Positions 36,021 to 45,255 of a stretch of DNA of 64,000 nucleotides are shown piece by piece. Origin of the DNA: Clostridia bacterium. Lineage in GTDB: Bacteria; Bacillota; Clostridia; Saccharofermentanales; Saccharofermentanaceae. The stretch spans positions 22,706 to 86,705 of the forward strand of contig JAEEWG010000012.1 of the NCBI GenBank assembly GCA_016287245.1, given 5' to 3'. Positions within the stretch are counted from its first letter, which is position 1. Each line of letters begins with the position of its first letter. The notes beneath the pieces were generated by a model. It was not told the DNA's origin and searched no databases. It saw only the letters and a program-made list of their open reading frames with translations. The translations under genes and the position numbers were made by a program.

Positions 36021-36578
36021 ATGGATGACAGCTCTATCGTAGACCTTTTTCTCGATCGTGATGAAAGTGCGATCCGGCATACTTCCAGCAAGTATGGCGC
36101 ACGCCTGCGCTTTATTTCGTACGGGATCACTTCTTCCCATGAGACTTCCGAGGAGTGCGAGAACGACACGTACATGGAAGCCTGGAAGCGGATCCCTCCT
36201 CACGAGCCGAGGACCTATCTGATGCCTTTTCTGACGAGGATCGTTCGCGCCATCTCGCTCAACCGGTGCACGGCCGATAACCGTCTGAAGAGAAAGGCCT
36301 ACATTTCTGAACTCACCTCGGAGATGCAGGAATGCCTCCCTTCTTCCGCTTCTGCGGAAAAAGAACTGGAAGGCAGCCTTCTCGCCGAGGCCATCAGCCG
36401 ATTCCTTCACGAACAGACCGAAGAAAAGCAGACGATCTTCATGAGAAGATACTTCTACCTTGAAACCGCCGCCTCTTTAGCGAAAAGATACGGGTACAAG
36501 GAGAGCAAAGTGAGGATGATGCTTATGCGTATGCGTCAGGATCTTTCAGAATACCTGACAAAGGAAGGGATACTATGA
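36021..36578 (+). CDS. RNA polymerase sigma factor, ECF-like
   Basis: 185 residues. The N-terminus (IVDLFLDRDESAI) and a region-2-like segment (YMEAWKRIPPHEPRTYLMPFLTRIVRAI), then region 4 with helix-turn-helix TAASLAKRYGYKESKVRMMLMRMR. AAGGAGAG ribosome site. The membrane protein encoded next, with a 4-base overlap, is the probable anti-sigma partner. The interval 35776-36020 holds a tight CATGACAGG palindrome with a T-run (35857-35879), origin unknown. Confidence 0.88.
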   Translation: MDDSSIVDLFLDRDESAIRHTSSKYGARLRFISYGITSSHETSEECENDTYMEAWKRIPPHEPRTYLMPFLTRIVRAISLNRCTADNRLKRKAYISELTSEMQECLPSSASAEKELEGSLLAEAISRFLHEQTEEKQTIFMRRYFYLETAASLAKRYGYKESKVRMMLMRMRQDLSEYLTKEGIL

Positions 36579-37462
36579 ACGGCAAAGATCTTCTCGACAT
36601 CATGGAACTGGTAGATGACGATCTGATCGCAAAGGCAGAAGTGCTTCCCGAAGGATCTTCTGATCTCTCCGAACGCCCTGATACCAGCATAAAACCTGTC
36701 CGTAACAATGTTACACGGAAAGTCGTTTTCAAAAGAATATGGACCGGTATCGGGATCGGAATTGCCGCGGCTACGATCGCCGTCATCGGATTCGCTTTAT
36801 GGAAGACCGGCGGATTAGAGAACGAACCTGCCGGATCCACACGTCCGACCGGGGTCGAAGTCAGCACAGGAATGACCGGGGCTGAAGTCACCACTTTGCC
36901 GACGGAGACCGAGATCACTACACTTCCGACAGAATCCACGTGGGATTCCTCGGGCATCACAGAATTCACCGAGGCACCGGGAAAAGTTCTTTTCGCGCCG
37001 GATAAAAACGCATCGCTTCTTCCAATTGAAATAGAAGGTGCACTGCCCGGAGATGTCCTGCTGCCTGTTGCTCTCAAGGAAGAGATAGAAAAACCGGAGA
37101 ATCAGGAGAAGTATTTCGCCGTGAGGATCATGGTATGCCACTTCCGCTGCGTCGATGAATATGTCGCCACTCATGAGTCTTCCGAGGATCTTTCCGAAGA
37201 GCGCATCATCGAGCTTTTCGACAAGGAGATCCGCGAAGAGATCGAAGAAGAGATGCACCGTCTGGAATCTGCCGGCATCTATCTGACGCGTGTTCCGAAC
37301 TCTCCTTCCGACGAATTGGAAGATTACCATATTTATAACGGATTTACCGTCGAAGGCTATCTGACCGGAAAGGAACTTTCGGAATTTACCGGCGATCCTT
37401 CTCGCGGATACCGCTTCTCCTGGCTCGTAGAAGGTGAAGAGACCATCAATCCGCCGGATTGA
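36575..37462 (+). CDS. Single-pass membrane protein, probable anti-sigma factor
   Basis: 295 residues. Cytoplasmic part (1-50), a membrane helix near 53-72 (IWTGIGIGIAAATIAVIGFA), a Thr-rich stalk, and a ~170-residue extracytoplasmic domain with many acidic residues. Coupled to the ECF sigma gene by ATGA, the usual sigma/anti-sigma arrangement. The outer domain is not recognised. Confidence 0.75.
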   Translation: MNGKDLLDIMELVDDDLIAKAEVLPEGSSDLSERPDTSIKPVRNNVTRKVVFKRIWTGIGIGIAAATIAVIGFALWKTGGLENEPAGSTRPTGVEVSTGMTGAEVTTLPTETEITTLPTESTWDSSGITEFTEAPGKVLFAPDKNASLLPIEIEGALPGDVLLPVALKEEIEKPENQEKYFAVRIMVCHFRCVDEYVATHESSEDLSEERIIELFDKEIREEIEEEMHRLESAGIYLTRVPNSPSDELEDYHIYNGFTVEGYLTGKELSEFTGDPSRGYRFSWLVEGEETINPPD

Positions 37463-37510
37463 TCCAAAAGGTCCGAAAGGCCGTCTTCTCTTCCCCTTCC
37501 GTTTGAAAAA

Positions 37511-37555
37511 AACCTCCCTGTATGTTAAGTTGGAATCAGCTTAATATACGGAGGT
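37511..37555 (+). promoter_or_regulatory. Hairpin masking the esterase ribosome site
   Basis: ACCTCC (37512-37517) and the following 12 bases pair with 37540-37555, which contains the GGAGGT ribosome site of the next gene. The stem is about 16 bp with a 2-base bulge and a 10-base loop. If transcribed from upstream it would block translation until opened. I cannot place the promoter with confidence, so its activity is uncertain. Confidence 0.4.
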
Positions 37556-37562
37556 CCGAAAC

Positions 37563-38492
37563 ATGTTCAAGTTTGGAATCTTTGCAAAAGTACTCGACGA
37601 AAACCGGAAATTCTTCATCAAAAACTGTATCCAGTCAGATACCCCGCGCATGGAAGCGACCGTCTTCCCGGAAGGACTTACGGTTCAGGAGAATATCCCG
37701 TACGCCGAAGGAAAACCGCTTCCCGAACCGTTGGGAAAAGATGCGGCCGAAGAAGGCCAGAAGTTCTGTAATTCCGACCGTATCCTCGATCTATATATCC
37801 CGCAGGGAGCTAAAAACGATGAGATCTTCCTCCTCATCCACGGCGGCGCATTCGTATATGGATGCAAAGAACTCGATAAGGAATTCGCCATGCATCTGGC
37901 GCTGAAGTCGGGGATCACTGTGGCGAACATCAACTACAGACTCTTCCCGAGGACCGATCTTCAGGGACAGCTTCAGGATATCTTCTATGCGATCGGTTTT
38001 CTCTGTGAAAAGGGCTATAAGACATTCCATACGACCGGCGATTCGGCCGGCGGCTATCACTGCCTCATCACGGCGATCCTTCTTAATTCCGAAGAAGGAA
38101 GAAAAGAATGCGGGATCGAGTTCCCCTACCAGGCAACCTGCAAGAGCACAAGCCCGATCTGCGGCGATCACAAAGAAGACCCGAAGAAATTCGCAGGCTG
38201 CTATTTCGATCCGGACAAGAAGATGCCATCCTACATTTACGATCTCGGCGAAGCGGCGAAAAAGCTCGGCTGTCCTCCGACAGTACTCACCACAGGCGAT
38301 CAGGATATGATGCTTCCGCAGAACGAAGAACTCAGAAAGAAGCTTCAGGATATCGGTATTCCGGTCGAATACTACTGTGCCGTCACCACGGAAGAAAACC
38401 GCCCGATGCATCACGTATATGCCATCGCGCATCCGACCTGGCCGGAAGGCATCAAGACCATCGATCTTACGATCGAAAATGCCAGGCGTTAA
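37563..38492 (+). CDS. Alpha/beta hydrolase (HSL-type esterase)
   Basis: 309 residues. Oxyanion motif HGGAFVYG, nucleophile GDSAGGYH, an aspartate in TTGDQDMMLP and a histidine near MHHVYAIAH complete the triad. No signal peptide, so cytoplasmic. Probably hydrolyses acyl esters, perhaps acetyl groups from imported carbohydrates. Confidence 0.9.
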   Translation: MFKFGIFAKVLDENRKFFIKNCIQSDTPRMEATVFPEGLTVQENIPYAEGKPLPEPLGKDAAEEGQKFCNSDRILDLYIPQGAKNDEIFLLIHGGAFVYGCKELDKEFAMHLALKSGITVANINYRLFPRTDLQGQLQDIFYAIGFLCEKGYKTFHTTGDSAGGYHCLITAILLNSEEGRKECGIEFPYQATCKSTSPICGDHKEDPKKFAGCYFDPDKKMPSYIYDLGEAAKKLGCPPTVLTTGDQDMMLPQNEELRKKLQDIGIPVEYYCAVTTEENRPMHHVYAIAHPTWPEGIKTIDLTIENARR

Positions 38493-38520
38493 AGTTCGAT
38501 CCAAAACTGAAAGAACAAGA

Positions 38521-38549
38521 AAAGGCGCCCCGGAATCAGGGCGCCTTTT
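38521..38549 (+). terminator. Terminator of the esterase gene
   Basis: Perfect AAAGGCGCCC / GGGCGCCTTT stem with a 7-base loop and trailing T residues. Confidence 0.85.
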
Positions 38550-38624
38550 CCACACTCAAAGAAGGTAATATGGAAAAACAACTGACTGGAGAATACGATC
38601 TTCCATGATACTCTCATTCATTCT

Positions 38625-39140
38625 TCATGCCGGTATTACCGAACGGGTCGCGCGGGGAACAGCATATCCATAGTTCGGATCCTGCGGAACGGCATATCCA
38701 TAGTTCGGATCCCGCGGAACGGCATATCCATAGTTCGGATCCCGCAGAACGGGGCTTCTTCTCGGAGCTGTTGCAGGAGCACTTCTACGAGCAGCAGAAA
38801 GAGCATTTGCGCGAGCAGGTGTAGAAGCATTTCCGCGTCGCATGCCCGCATTCTTCGATCCGTATGGATCCTGTCTTCTGGGAAGCTGTGCAGCCCGGTT
38901 CTGTGCACGACAGGCCTCATAACTTCTTACACGATTAGCTGCCTCTCTTCTTGCGCGAGAAGCAGCGGCGCTCCTGGCACAATTTCTTCTCTGTCTGCAT
39001 CTTCCCGCCTCTTTTTTATTCATATCCCGAAATGCCATCTTAAGAAAAAACATTCCCGCTAAGAAAATCATCACACTCCACATAAACTTAACCCTCTCTC
39101 TTCCTTTTCGCTGAAGCCTTTTCAGCTGTTTTTTCTTCAT
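38625..39140 (-). CDS. Basic single-pass membrane protein with NYGYAVP repeats
   Basis: 171 residues from the chosen ATG at 39140. Basic N-terminus, one membrane helix (FMWSVMIFLAGMFFLKMAF), an Arg/Ala-rich middle, and three tandem 10-residue repeats R/QDPNYGYAVP near the C-terminus (DNA unit 30 bp, about 38660-38750). No family recognised. The Tyr/Pro repeats resemble short adhesive or cell-wall-contact motifs; this is speculative. Confidence 0.6.
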   Translation of the reverse strand: MKKKQLKRLQRKGRERVKFMWSVMIFLAGMFFLKMAFRDMNKKEAGRCRQRRNCARSAAASRARREAANRVRSYEACRAQNRAAQLPRRQDPYGSKNAGMRRGNASTPARANALSAARRSAPATAPRRSPVLRDPNYGYAVPRDPNYGYAVPQDPNYGYAVPRATRSVIPA

Positions 39141-39156
39141 CGTGACTACATGGTAC

Positions 39157-39188
39157 AAAAAATGCTGTCCAATTAATTGGACAGCATT
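39157..39188 (-). terminator. Terminator of the 39287-40396 gene
   Basis: A perfect 28-bp palindrome (AATGCTGTCC arms) followed on the minus strand by T residues. Confidence 0.75.
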
Positions 39189-39286
39189 AGAAGGGTCCGA
39201 TTTAGTTTTACAAAACCGCAAACGCCTGTATTACAGCGCTTTTCGAGGATTACAAGACGAATCCTGTGCAGGATCCGGAGCAGAAC

Positions 39287-40396
39287 TCATGCCTTTTCTC
39301 CGCCCCACTCGACAAGAACAAATCCTTCTCTTTCTTCAAGGGACGGATTCATGGAAGAAAGATCCTGCTCTTCGATCTTCACATATTCATCAGATGCATA
39401 GAAGAACATGTTCACGCGGATGACCGTATCCGGCAAAGGATCTACTTCCAGCTTCGCGGCATTCTCGTAAGCTTCGGTCTGAAAACAGATCACATTATAC
39501 GGATTTGATTCCATCTGCGGGAGCCAGTACATAATAAACGTATTCGCCTCCGTATCAGAAAGCCCCAGCTCGGAAAGTGCTTTTTCCAGGAAAGCGGCAG
39601 TGTCGGAACCCTTCACGCAGAAACCACGGGAAGTATCCGGATCCATGCGGGCATCTGCCTCCCAGAAGAGATACTCGTACTTTCGTCCGTTTGCATCGGT
39701 AAGCGTACCGTCCGGGGAAGTCTTCACGGTCCAGCCGTCGCCATATACCGGATATGTGCAGGTCAGTTCACCGTCGATGTTAAGCTTCACGTTTACTTCG
39801 CGGCCCTGCTCATCGTAAAGGTAAATGATCGGGGCGTAAATGCAGAGTTCCTCATAAGAAGAGTCGCGCTCCACATAGGATTCCGTCCGAATCACCTGCC
39901 AGATCTTCACGCAGCCGAAAGCCCCCAGCGCTATCACAAACAGCATGGCAAAGCAGCTCACGACAAGTACTTTTGCATCACGAAGCTGGGAACTGCGGAT
40001 AATGAAATATAGCGCAAGTCCGATCACGGCGAGTGTGGCGGCAACAGTCAGTATAAATCCCGCAATGACCGCCACGGATCGGAACGACAGATCAAATACC
40101 TCTTTCGAGTAAAAACCGTCGGCTCTGTGGGTGATTTTTACCCGTCCGTCCCACTCGACCCGGTCTTCCGGGACTGGAGTCGGCGTCGCATTTTCAATTG
40201 CAACACCGATCTCATCCTCTATCTTTGGTTCGAGTTGGATGCCTGTCCAGTCAGCTTCCTTATAGGTAGGCTTCAGGTAGCAGCGGACAAGTTCGTTCTT
40301 TATTAAGAAAAAGAATATGAGGCATACTACCGTAATCACGATCACGGTGATAACTGCCTTGATATATTTTCCCTTATACTCTGTAATCGTTGCCAT
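39287..40396 (-). CDS. Membrane protein with conserved outside domain of unknown function
   Basis: 369 residues. Membrane segments near 15-34, 110-132 and 143-165, then a ~190-residue C-terminal domain beginning YAPIIYLYDEQGREVNVKLN. It carries the pattern GELTCTYPVYGDGW and YLFWEADARMDP, which I recognise as a recurrent but unnamed Firmicutes domain. It has a beta-rich look and may be a cell-surface carbohydrate or peptide binder. Single gene with its own terminator. Confidence 0.7.
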   Translation of the reverse strand: MATITEYKGKYIKAVITVIVITVVCLIFFFLIKNELVRCYLKPTYKEADWTGIQLEPKIEDEIGVAIENATPTPVPEDRVEWDGRVKITHRADGFYSKEVFDLSFRSVAVIAGFILTVAATLAVIGLALYFIIRSSQLRDAKVLVVSCFAMLFVIALGAFGCVKIWQVIRTESYVERDSSYEELCIYAPIIYLYDEQGREVNVKLNIDGELTCTYPVYGDGWTVKTSPDGTLTDANGRKYEYLFWEADARMDPDTSRGFCVKGSDTAAFLEKALSELGLSDTEANTFIMYWLPQMESNPYNVICFQTEAYENAAKLEVDPLPDTVIRVNMFFYASDEYVKIEEQDLSSMNPSLEEREGFVLVEWGGEKA

Positions 40397-40465
40397 AAGT
40401 TTTTCCCCTGCCTCCGTTTATCTCGGACTTTACTTATCAGACAATTTCATCAGTTCTTTTGTTGC

Positions 40466-40499
40466 AAAAAGCGGCAGACCCGGTATCGGTCCTGCCGCC
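40466..40499 (-). terminator. Terminator of the flavin reductase gene
   Basis: GCGGCAG/CTGCCGC stem (40471-40498) with a T-run on the minus strand. Confidence 0.8.
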
Positions 40500-40521
40500 T
40501 GTGCTTACACTTTTTCCGACG

Positions 40522-40998
40522 TTATTTCCGGATGATTTCTACGACCTCACCGATATACATATCGTGTGGCGCGTCCTTGGAATAGAACTGTTCGGCGATC
40601 TCCGGAAGCATGTTCTTCGGGTCGAGCTGCTGCATAAAAAGCTTTCTGCAGACCATCGTCACTTCCGCTTCAGCAAAAGAAACGGAATCGCCGGCTTTTT
40701 CTGCGGTCAGGCCCGGAACGTGCATCTTATCGATCTCGCGGCCGGACTTACTGCCCAGAACGCCGAGGGTCTTCTTCATCTCCTCCGGATAAAAGCTCAC
40801 GGTGAAGTAGTCGCTACCATCCATGAATTCATGGGTATAGCGCGACGAGCGGACATAGACGGTCGCCACCGGCTTTCCCCAGATGGTGCCAAGTCCGCCC
40901 CAGGAGATCGTCATGGTGTTGAACTTCTCCATATCCCCTGCGGTCAGAAGCGCCCACTGCTTATCGTATGTCTCGAAAATATCTGTCGTAAAGTTCAT
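40522..40998 (-). CDS. Flavin reductase-like FMN-binding protein
   Basis: 158 residues of the flavin reductase split-barrel fold (FNTMTISWGGLGTIWGKPVATVYVRSSRYTHEF). Family members bind FMN and pass electrons from NAD(P)H or ferredoxin. It lies 32 bases after rubrerythrin on the same strand, which suggests a joint role in oxygen or peroxide defence. Confidence 0.88.
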   Translation of the reverse strand: MNFTTDIFETYDKQWALLTAGDMEKFNTMTISWGGLGTIWGKPVATVYVRSSRYTHEFMDGSDYFTVSFYPEEMKKTLGVLGSKSGREIDKMHVPGLTAEKAGDSVSFAEAEVTMVCRKLFMQQLDPKNMLPEIAEQFYSKDAPHDMYIGEVVEIIRK

Positions 40999-41030
40999 AA
41001 TTTCCTCCGGAATCTACGTGATCCTTCTGA

Positions 41031-41576
41031 TCAGTAGTTCTCTGCGTTGATCTCAAAATAGGACTGCGGATGGTTGCATGTCGGGCAAACGTCCGGTGCC
41101 TTTGTGCCTACTACGATGTGACCGCAGTTTCTGCACTCCCACACCTTGACCTCGCTCTTTTCAAATACCTGAGCGGTCTCGATGTTGTTAAGAAGTGCAC
41201 GATAGCGCTCCTCGTGGTGCTTTTCGATCGCGGCGACAAGACGGAACTTCTTGGCCAGATCGGAAAATCCTTCTTCTTCCGCGGTCTTGGCAAAGCCTTC
41301 GTACATGTCGGTCCACTCATAGTTCTCGCCATCCGCTGCGGCCGCCAGGTTCGCCTTCGTGTCGCCGATGCCCTTGAGTTCCTTAAACCACATTTTCGCG
41401 TGTTCTTTTTCATTCTCAGCGGTCTTCAGGAAAATCGCCGCCATCTGCTCGTAGCCTTCTTTTTTCGCCACGGATGCAAAATATGTATACTTGTTTCTTG
41501 CCTGGGATTCACCTGCAAAAGCTGCTTCAAGATTCTTCTCTGTCTGTGTACCGGAGTACGGATTCGGGTTTGCCAT
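41031..41576 (-). CDS. rbr: Rubrerythrin
   Basis: 181 residues. Ferritin-like diiron domain with glutamates in GESQARNKY and [10 protein letters not shown], and EKHHEERY, followed by a C-terminal rubredoxin domain with two CxxC pairs (ECRNCG, VCPTC). NADH peroxidase role, typical of anaerobes. A TATAAT-type -10 lies at 41632-41637. Confidence 0.97.
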   Translation of the reverse strand: MANPNPYSGTQTEKNLEAAFAGESQARNKYTYFASVAKKEGYEQMAAIFLKTAENEKEHAKMWFKELKGIGDTKANLAAAADGENYEWTDMYEGFAKTAEEEGFSDLAKKFRLVAAIEKHHEERYRALLNNIETAQVFEKSEVKVWECRNCGHIVVGTKAPDVCPTCNHPQSYFEINAENY

Positions 41577-41679
41577 TTAATTCACCTCATTTACAAAAAA
41601 GATATGCCCTCCGATATTCGAAGAACATATCCATTATAGTTTTTCTCAGATGGTTTTTGAAGAGTCTTACGGACATTTC

Positions 41680-41850
41680 TTACGGGCGCTTACGGCCGCA
41701 GTTGCTGCAGAACTTACCTTCGTTTCTGTTTCCGCAAGCGCAGGTCCACATGGAAGTGTCGGAAGCCTCGTACTTGGCAAACAATTCTTCGATCTGAGAC
41801 TTCCCATCATCATGCCCGAAGACGACGCCGAGAAGCTGATCCGGCCGATT
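41680..41850 (-). pseudogene. Remnant of a zinc-ribbon protein C-terminus
   Basis: An open frame of 56 residues without any ATG, GTG or TTG in its first half. It ends in SMWTCACGNRNEGKFCSNCG and three basic residues plus Pro, the typical C-terminal zinc ribbon of SPFH-type or similar Firmicutes proteins. The upstream part of the gene is gone. A downstream TTG could start a short peptide, but a decayed gene end fits better. Confidence 0.55.
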
Positions 41851-41870
41851 TTACTATAGTTCCCCATAAG

Positions 41871-43319
41871 TCAGTTCTCCATTTTCCAGATCGCGCAGGA
41901 ATAAGGCGGCAATACCGATCCTCCGCCGAAGTCGTGGAGATTTCCGGTCAGAAGGTCCACGGCCTGGCCGCATCCGGCGTCAAAATGAGCGGTATATTCG
42001 TAGTCACCTGCGTTAATGGCCACGAGGATGCGCTCGTAGTTCACGCCATCACGGCAGCCTTCCCGGCTTTCGCCTTCGAACTTCCGCTCGAAGATGCACT
42101 GCTGGTTCGTAAGCACTACGCTTCGAAAAGATCCGTAGTTTAATGCGGGGCTGTTTCTCTTGATCTTCGCAAGCTTTGCGATATGCGTTGTCAGGTCATT
42201 CCATTCAGGTTTTCCAAAGCACGGGCGAAGTGACGGGTCGCCGTCTTCTTTTCTTCCCAAAGCTCCCCATTCGGATCCGTAGTACACGCAGGGGAATCCG
42301 GGCATGCCGAAAGCCAGCGTGTAGATCAGGGGCAGGTGCGCAGGGTTATTAAGGTTCGAGGCGATACGCGTCACGTCGTGGTTATCGACAAAGCTCATCA
42401 GGTGAAGTCCCCTAAACCAGCTCCAGTTCTCGGGACCGAACTGCTGGATCAGGGTATGGATCACCTCGAACATATTCATGCTGTTGAAACTGCTGAAAAG
42501 GCCCTTGTAGCAGGCATAGTTCGTGCACGAATGACACATCTCGGGATTGACCCACATCTTATAGTCTCCATGCAGAAGTTCGCCGAGCAGAAGAAACTCC
42601 GGTTTGAGCGTATCCGTGAAGCTTCGAAGGCGCTTTAAGAAGTCTCGATCGAGGCAGTAGGCCACATCGAGACGAAGCCCGTCGATACCGAAATACTCGA
42701 CCCAGTAGCGGATCTTGTCGAAGATATGGTCGACGACGGCGGGATTTCGGAGATTGAGCTTTACAAGATCGAAACATCCTTCCCAGCCTTCGTACCAGAA
42801 CCCGTCGTTATAGTTCGAGTTCCCGTCAAAAGAGATGTGGAACCAGTCCTTGTAAGGAGAATCCCACTTCTTTTCAAGGACGTCGTGGAAGGCCCAAAAG
42901 CCCCTGCCGACGTGGTTAAAGACGCCGTCGAGGACGACGCGGATGCCCGCTTCGTGAAGTTTTTCGACAACATACTTAAAATCTTCATTGGTGCCGAGAC
43001 GGCGGTCGATGAGACCATAGTCTCGGGTGTTATAGCCATGGGTATCGGATTCGAAAACGGGCGAGAAATAGACGGCACTTATGCCCAGTTTCGAAAGGTG
43101 CGGGATCCATTCGATCACCTTTAAGATCGGAGAAGAAGACTTCGCCGAAGCGGTGTCCTTCCCCGAAGGAGAAGGCTCCTCCGAAGACGCGGGAACGGAG
43201 CTTTTCGCGAAGGAAAGGCATACCCCCTGCTCGTTATACTCTGCCGGCGCATTTTCAAAAGGCGCGCCAACAAGACCCAGCGGGTATATCTGGTAAAAAA
43301 CGGATTCTTCAAACCACAT
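41871..43319 (-). CDS. Alpha-amylase-family glycoside hydrolase (GH13)
   Basis: 482 residues, no signal peptide. GH13 regions: DGVFNHVGRGF, nucleophile in GLRLDVAYCLD, acid/base in LLGELLHGDY, SFVDNHDVTR. A Ser/Pro/Glu-rich insert lies at ~37-60. The size and N-terminus (WFEESVFYQIYPLGL) suggest a cytoplasmic maltodextrin or cyclodextrin hydrolase. Confidence 0.93.
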   Translation of the reverse strand: MWFEESVFYQIYPLGLVGAPFENAPAEYNEQGVCLSFAKSSVPASSEEPSPSGKDTASAKSSSPILKVIEWIPHLSKLGISAVYFSPVFESDTHGYNTRDYGLIDRRLGTNEDFKYVVEKLHEAGIRVVLDGVFNHVGRGFWAFHDVLEKKWDSPYKDWFHISFDGNSNYNDGFWYEGWEGCFDLVKLNLRNPAVVDHIFDKIRYWVEYFGIDGLRLDVAYCLDRDFLKRLRSFTDTLKPEFLLLGELLHGDYKMWVNPEMCHSCTNYACYKGLFSSFNSMNMFEVIHTLIQQFGPENWSWFRGLHLMSFVDNHDVTRIASNLNNPAHLPLIYTLAFGMPGFPCVYYGSEWGALGRKEDGDPSLRPCFGKPEWNDLTTHIAKLAKIKRNSPALNYGSFRSVVLTNQQCIFERKFEGESREGCRDGVNYERILVAINAGDYEYTAHFDAGCGQAVDLLTGNLHDFGGGSVLPPYSCAIWKMEN

Positions 43320-43322
43320 GGA

Positions 43323-43724
43323 TCAGAATGTCTCTACTTCCGGAGCTTTGGTGAAAGAAGAATAAGTTGCCGTCGCGTTCCGGATATAGAAGACCTCGGT
43401 ATTTCCGTCGTCTTCGCTGTACATGCCGCGCAACTGCGGATATGCGTCGAGCATCGCGGTCTTCGGCTCTCTTCGATCGTCCGCGATCAGTTCGCATGCG
43501 ATACGGAGCCATTCACCGTTCATGAAAGCGCAGATCTCCGCCTTCGGATTGATGTGGAGCTGCTTGGATGTCGGCTTGATCTTACCGGTCTGGATATAAA
43601 GCTTGCCCTCGAAGATATTGGCCGTTCCGAAAGGACGTACTCTCGGCTGGTCACCCTCAACGGTCGCCAGATAGTAAGTGCCGGCCTCTTTTAAAAACTT
43701 CTCGGCTCTCTCAATATTTCCCAT
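43323..43724 (-). CDS. Pyridoxamine 5'-phosphate oxidase-like protein
   Basis: 133 residues of the PNPOx split-barrel fold (YYLATVEGDQPRVRPFGTANIFEGKLYIQTGK). Such short members bind FMN, F420 or haem and are often of unknown function. It precedes the GH13 gene by three bases, so the two are probably co-transcribed. Confidence 0.87.
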   Translation of the reverse strand: MGNIERAEKFLKEAGTYYLATVEGDQPRVRPFGTANIFEGKLYIQTGKIKPTSKQLHINPKAEICAFMNGEWLRIACELIADDRREPKTAMLDAYPQLRGMYSEDDGNTEVFYIRNATATYSSFTKAPEVETF

Positions 43725-43812
43725 AGTGATATCTCCTGTCTGATAGATTCTGTCTATAGAAATAATGTTACCTTTTCAGATCTTCCAAATCAAGAATGGA
43801 AAAGCTCCGTTT

Positions 43813-44544
43813 TCAGGATCCTTCCCTCACATATTCCTTCTCGGAATAGATCGCAAGATCTCCGACTTTATCGTTTCCTTCGTACTGGACGAGATAGTAG
43901 TAACCTCCGTTTTCATCCACAGCATCATAGATCGAACTTGTCACCTTGTGATTGCCGCTCGGAAGCTCGATATAGTAGGTCGTGTGCTCATCCCCGTCAG
44001 AATCTCTGGTCGTATTCTCATGCTTGCCGTTGACAGTGATCGCATATACCTTGAGCTCCACCTCTTCCGGCTTCGGGATCATGGCCATACTGCCAACTTT
44101 ATTGAAGATGACCATGCCGCTGATCAGGACAGCGACTAAAACGCCGACGGAGATAATGCTCCGTAACTTCATGGATCTCCCCTTCATGCTCGACCGGATC
44201 ACTTCGGAGACACTGGTAATGACGCCGATGGCGATAAACACGATGAGAAAGAGGATGAAAATGGCCTTAAAGGCCTTCGCTCCGCCTTTTCTCCCGGCAT
44301 AAAAAGACTTATATTCCTTCATCAGAAAGTTCTTCGTCAGGATCTTCTTGCCTGTCTCTTCATCGATATTATTTTCATGGAGCTCCGTATATTCGGCTTC
44401 GATCTTCTCTCTTTCTTTATCGATGGAGCTGCTCGTATCTTTTAAGATGTGCACTCCGGCATAGATCGCGGCCGCAATCGCCAGAAGGCATAAAACGGTC
44501 GTCCCGGTCGCGATGAGAATGCGGACTATTCTGCTCGAATCCAT
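43813..44544 (-). CDS. Membrane protein with three predicted helices, unknown function
   Basis: 243 residues from the ATG behind GAGGAGG. Membrane segments near 7-30, 100-120 and 140-160, with a C-terminal extracytoplasmic domain of ~80 residues (YYIELPSGNHKVTSSIYD). No family recognised. Confidence 0.7.
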   Translation of the reverse strand: MDSSRIVRILIATGTTVLCLLAIAAAIYAGVHILKDTSSSIDKEREKIEAEYTELHENNIDEETGKKILTKNFLMKEYKSFYAGRKGGAKAFKAIFILFLIVFIAIGVITSVSEVIRSSMKGRSMKLRSIISVGVLVAVLISGMVIFNKVGSMAMIPKPEEVELKVYAITVNGKHENTTRDSDGDEHTTYYIELPSGNHKVTSSIYDAVDENGGYYYLVQYEGNDKVGDLAIYSEKEYVREGS

Positions 44545-44616
44545 ATTTTCCTCCTCAAAAGATGATTCTTTCAAAAACTAAGTGCGCGGTCTTACTCAGT
44601 GAATAAATGCCGCGTT

Positions 44617-45105
44617 TTACTCGGTGACCTCGGTCACTGTCATGCTCAGATCCTCAGACACTTCGATCGTATAAAGGTAGGTCACTTCTTCAATGATCGG
44701 CGAGGTACCATGGACCATGAGCTCCGTTATGCCCGGAGCCTTGGGCGTCAGGACGACCACATAATCGTAAGACGAACCGTTCATCTCCTCGTGGTTCGGG
44801 TCATTGTACGCGCGGTAGGACGTCCACTCGACGATATCCGGATCGGCGATCTTCACCTCATATTCGTGTCCGCCGCCATCAAAGGACTCAAAGCTCAGCG
44901 AGATCCTCGTTCTATCGTCCGGAGCCGGCTCGGTCGTAATCGGGCCCGGCGGATCCATCTCATCTGAAAACTCATCCAGCGCATCTTTAAAACGTGCCAT
45001 GGCGGGATCTCCTTTACCTTCGCTTTTCGGGCAGCCGGAAAAGACCAGCGCCGTAGATACGATCAGCGCACATATTCCAAGACTTCCCGCTTTTGTCCTT
45101 TTCAT
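44617..45105 (-). CDS. Small lipoprotein of unknown function
   Basis: 162 residues. Lipobox VFSGC at residue 25, then a beta-rich domain (KIADPDIVEWTSYRAYND; TPKAPGITELMVHGTSP) that resembles a protease-inhibitor or Ig-like fold (similar in style to chagasin/BACON) without a firm match. Confidence 0.65.
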   Translation of the reverse strand: MKRTKAGSLGICALIVSTALVFSGCPKSEGKGDPAMARFKDALDEFSDEMDPPGPITTEPAPDDRTRISLSFESFDGGGHEYEVKIADPDIVEWTSYRAYNDPNHEEMNGSSYDYVVVLTPKAPGITELMVHGTSPIIEEVTYLYTIEVSEDLSMTVTEVTE

Positions 45106-45255
45106 CGCTTCTCTCCTTTTCTTTTCGGATCGATTCTGCCTCCATTATACCATTTCCGAAAGAAGACCCTTCCCTGCGGAATGCCCTTCCTCATGCGGTC
45201 TATCTCGTCTTCTGTGATAAAATAGAGCAGAAAGGAAAAAGGAAAGGAGCCCCTC

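Noticed and set aside
39161..39188. Perfect 28-bp palindrome as a transposon end or operator
   Set aside because: It sits 100 bases after a stop codon and is followed by a T-run on the coding strand, so a terminator explains it.
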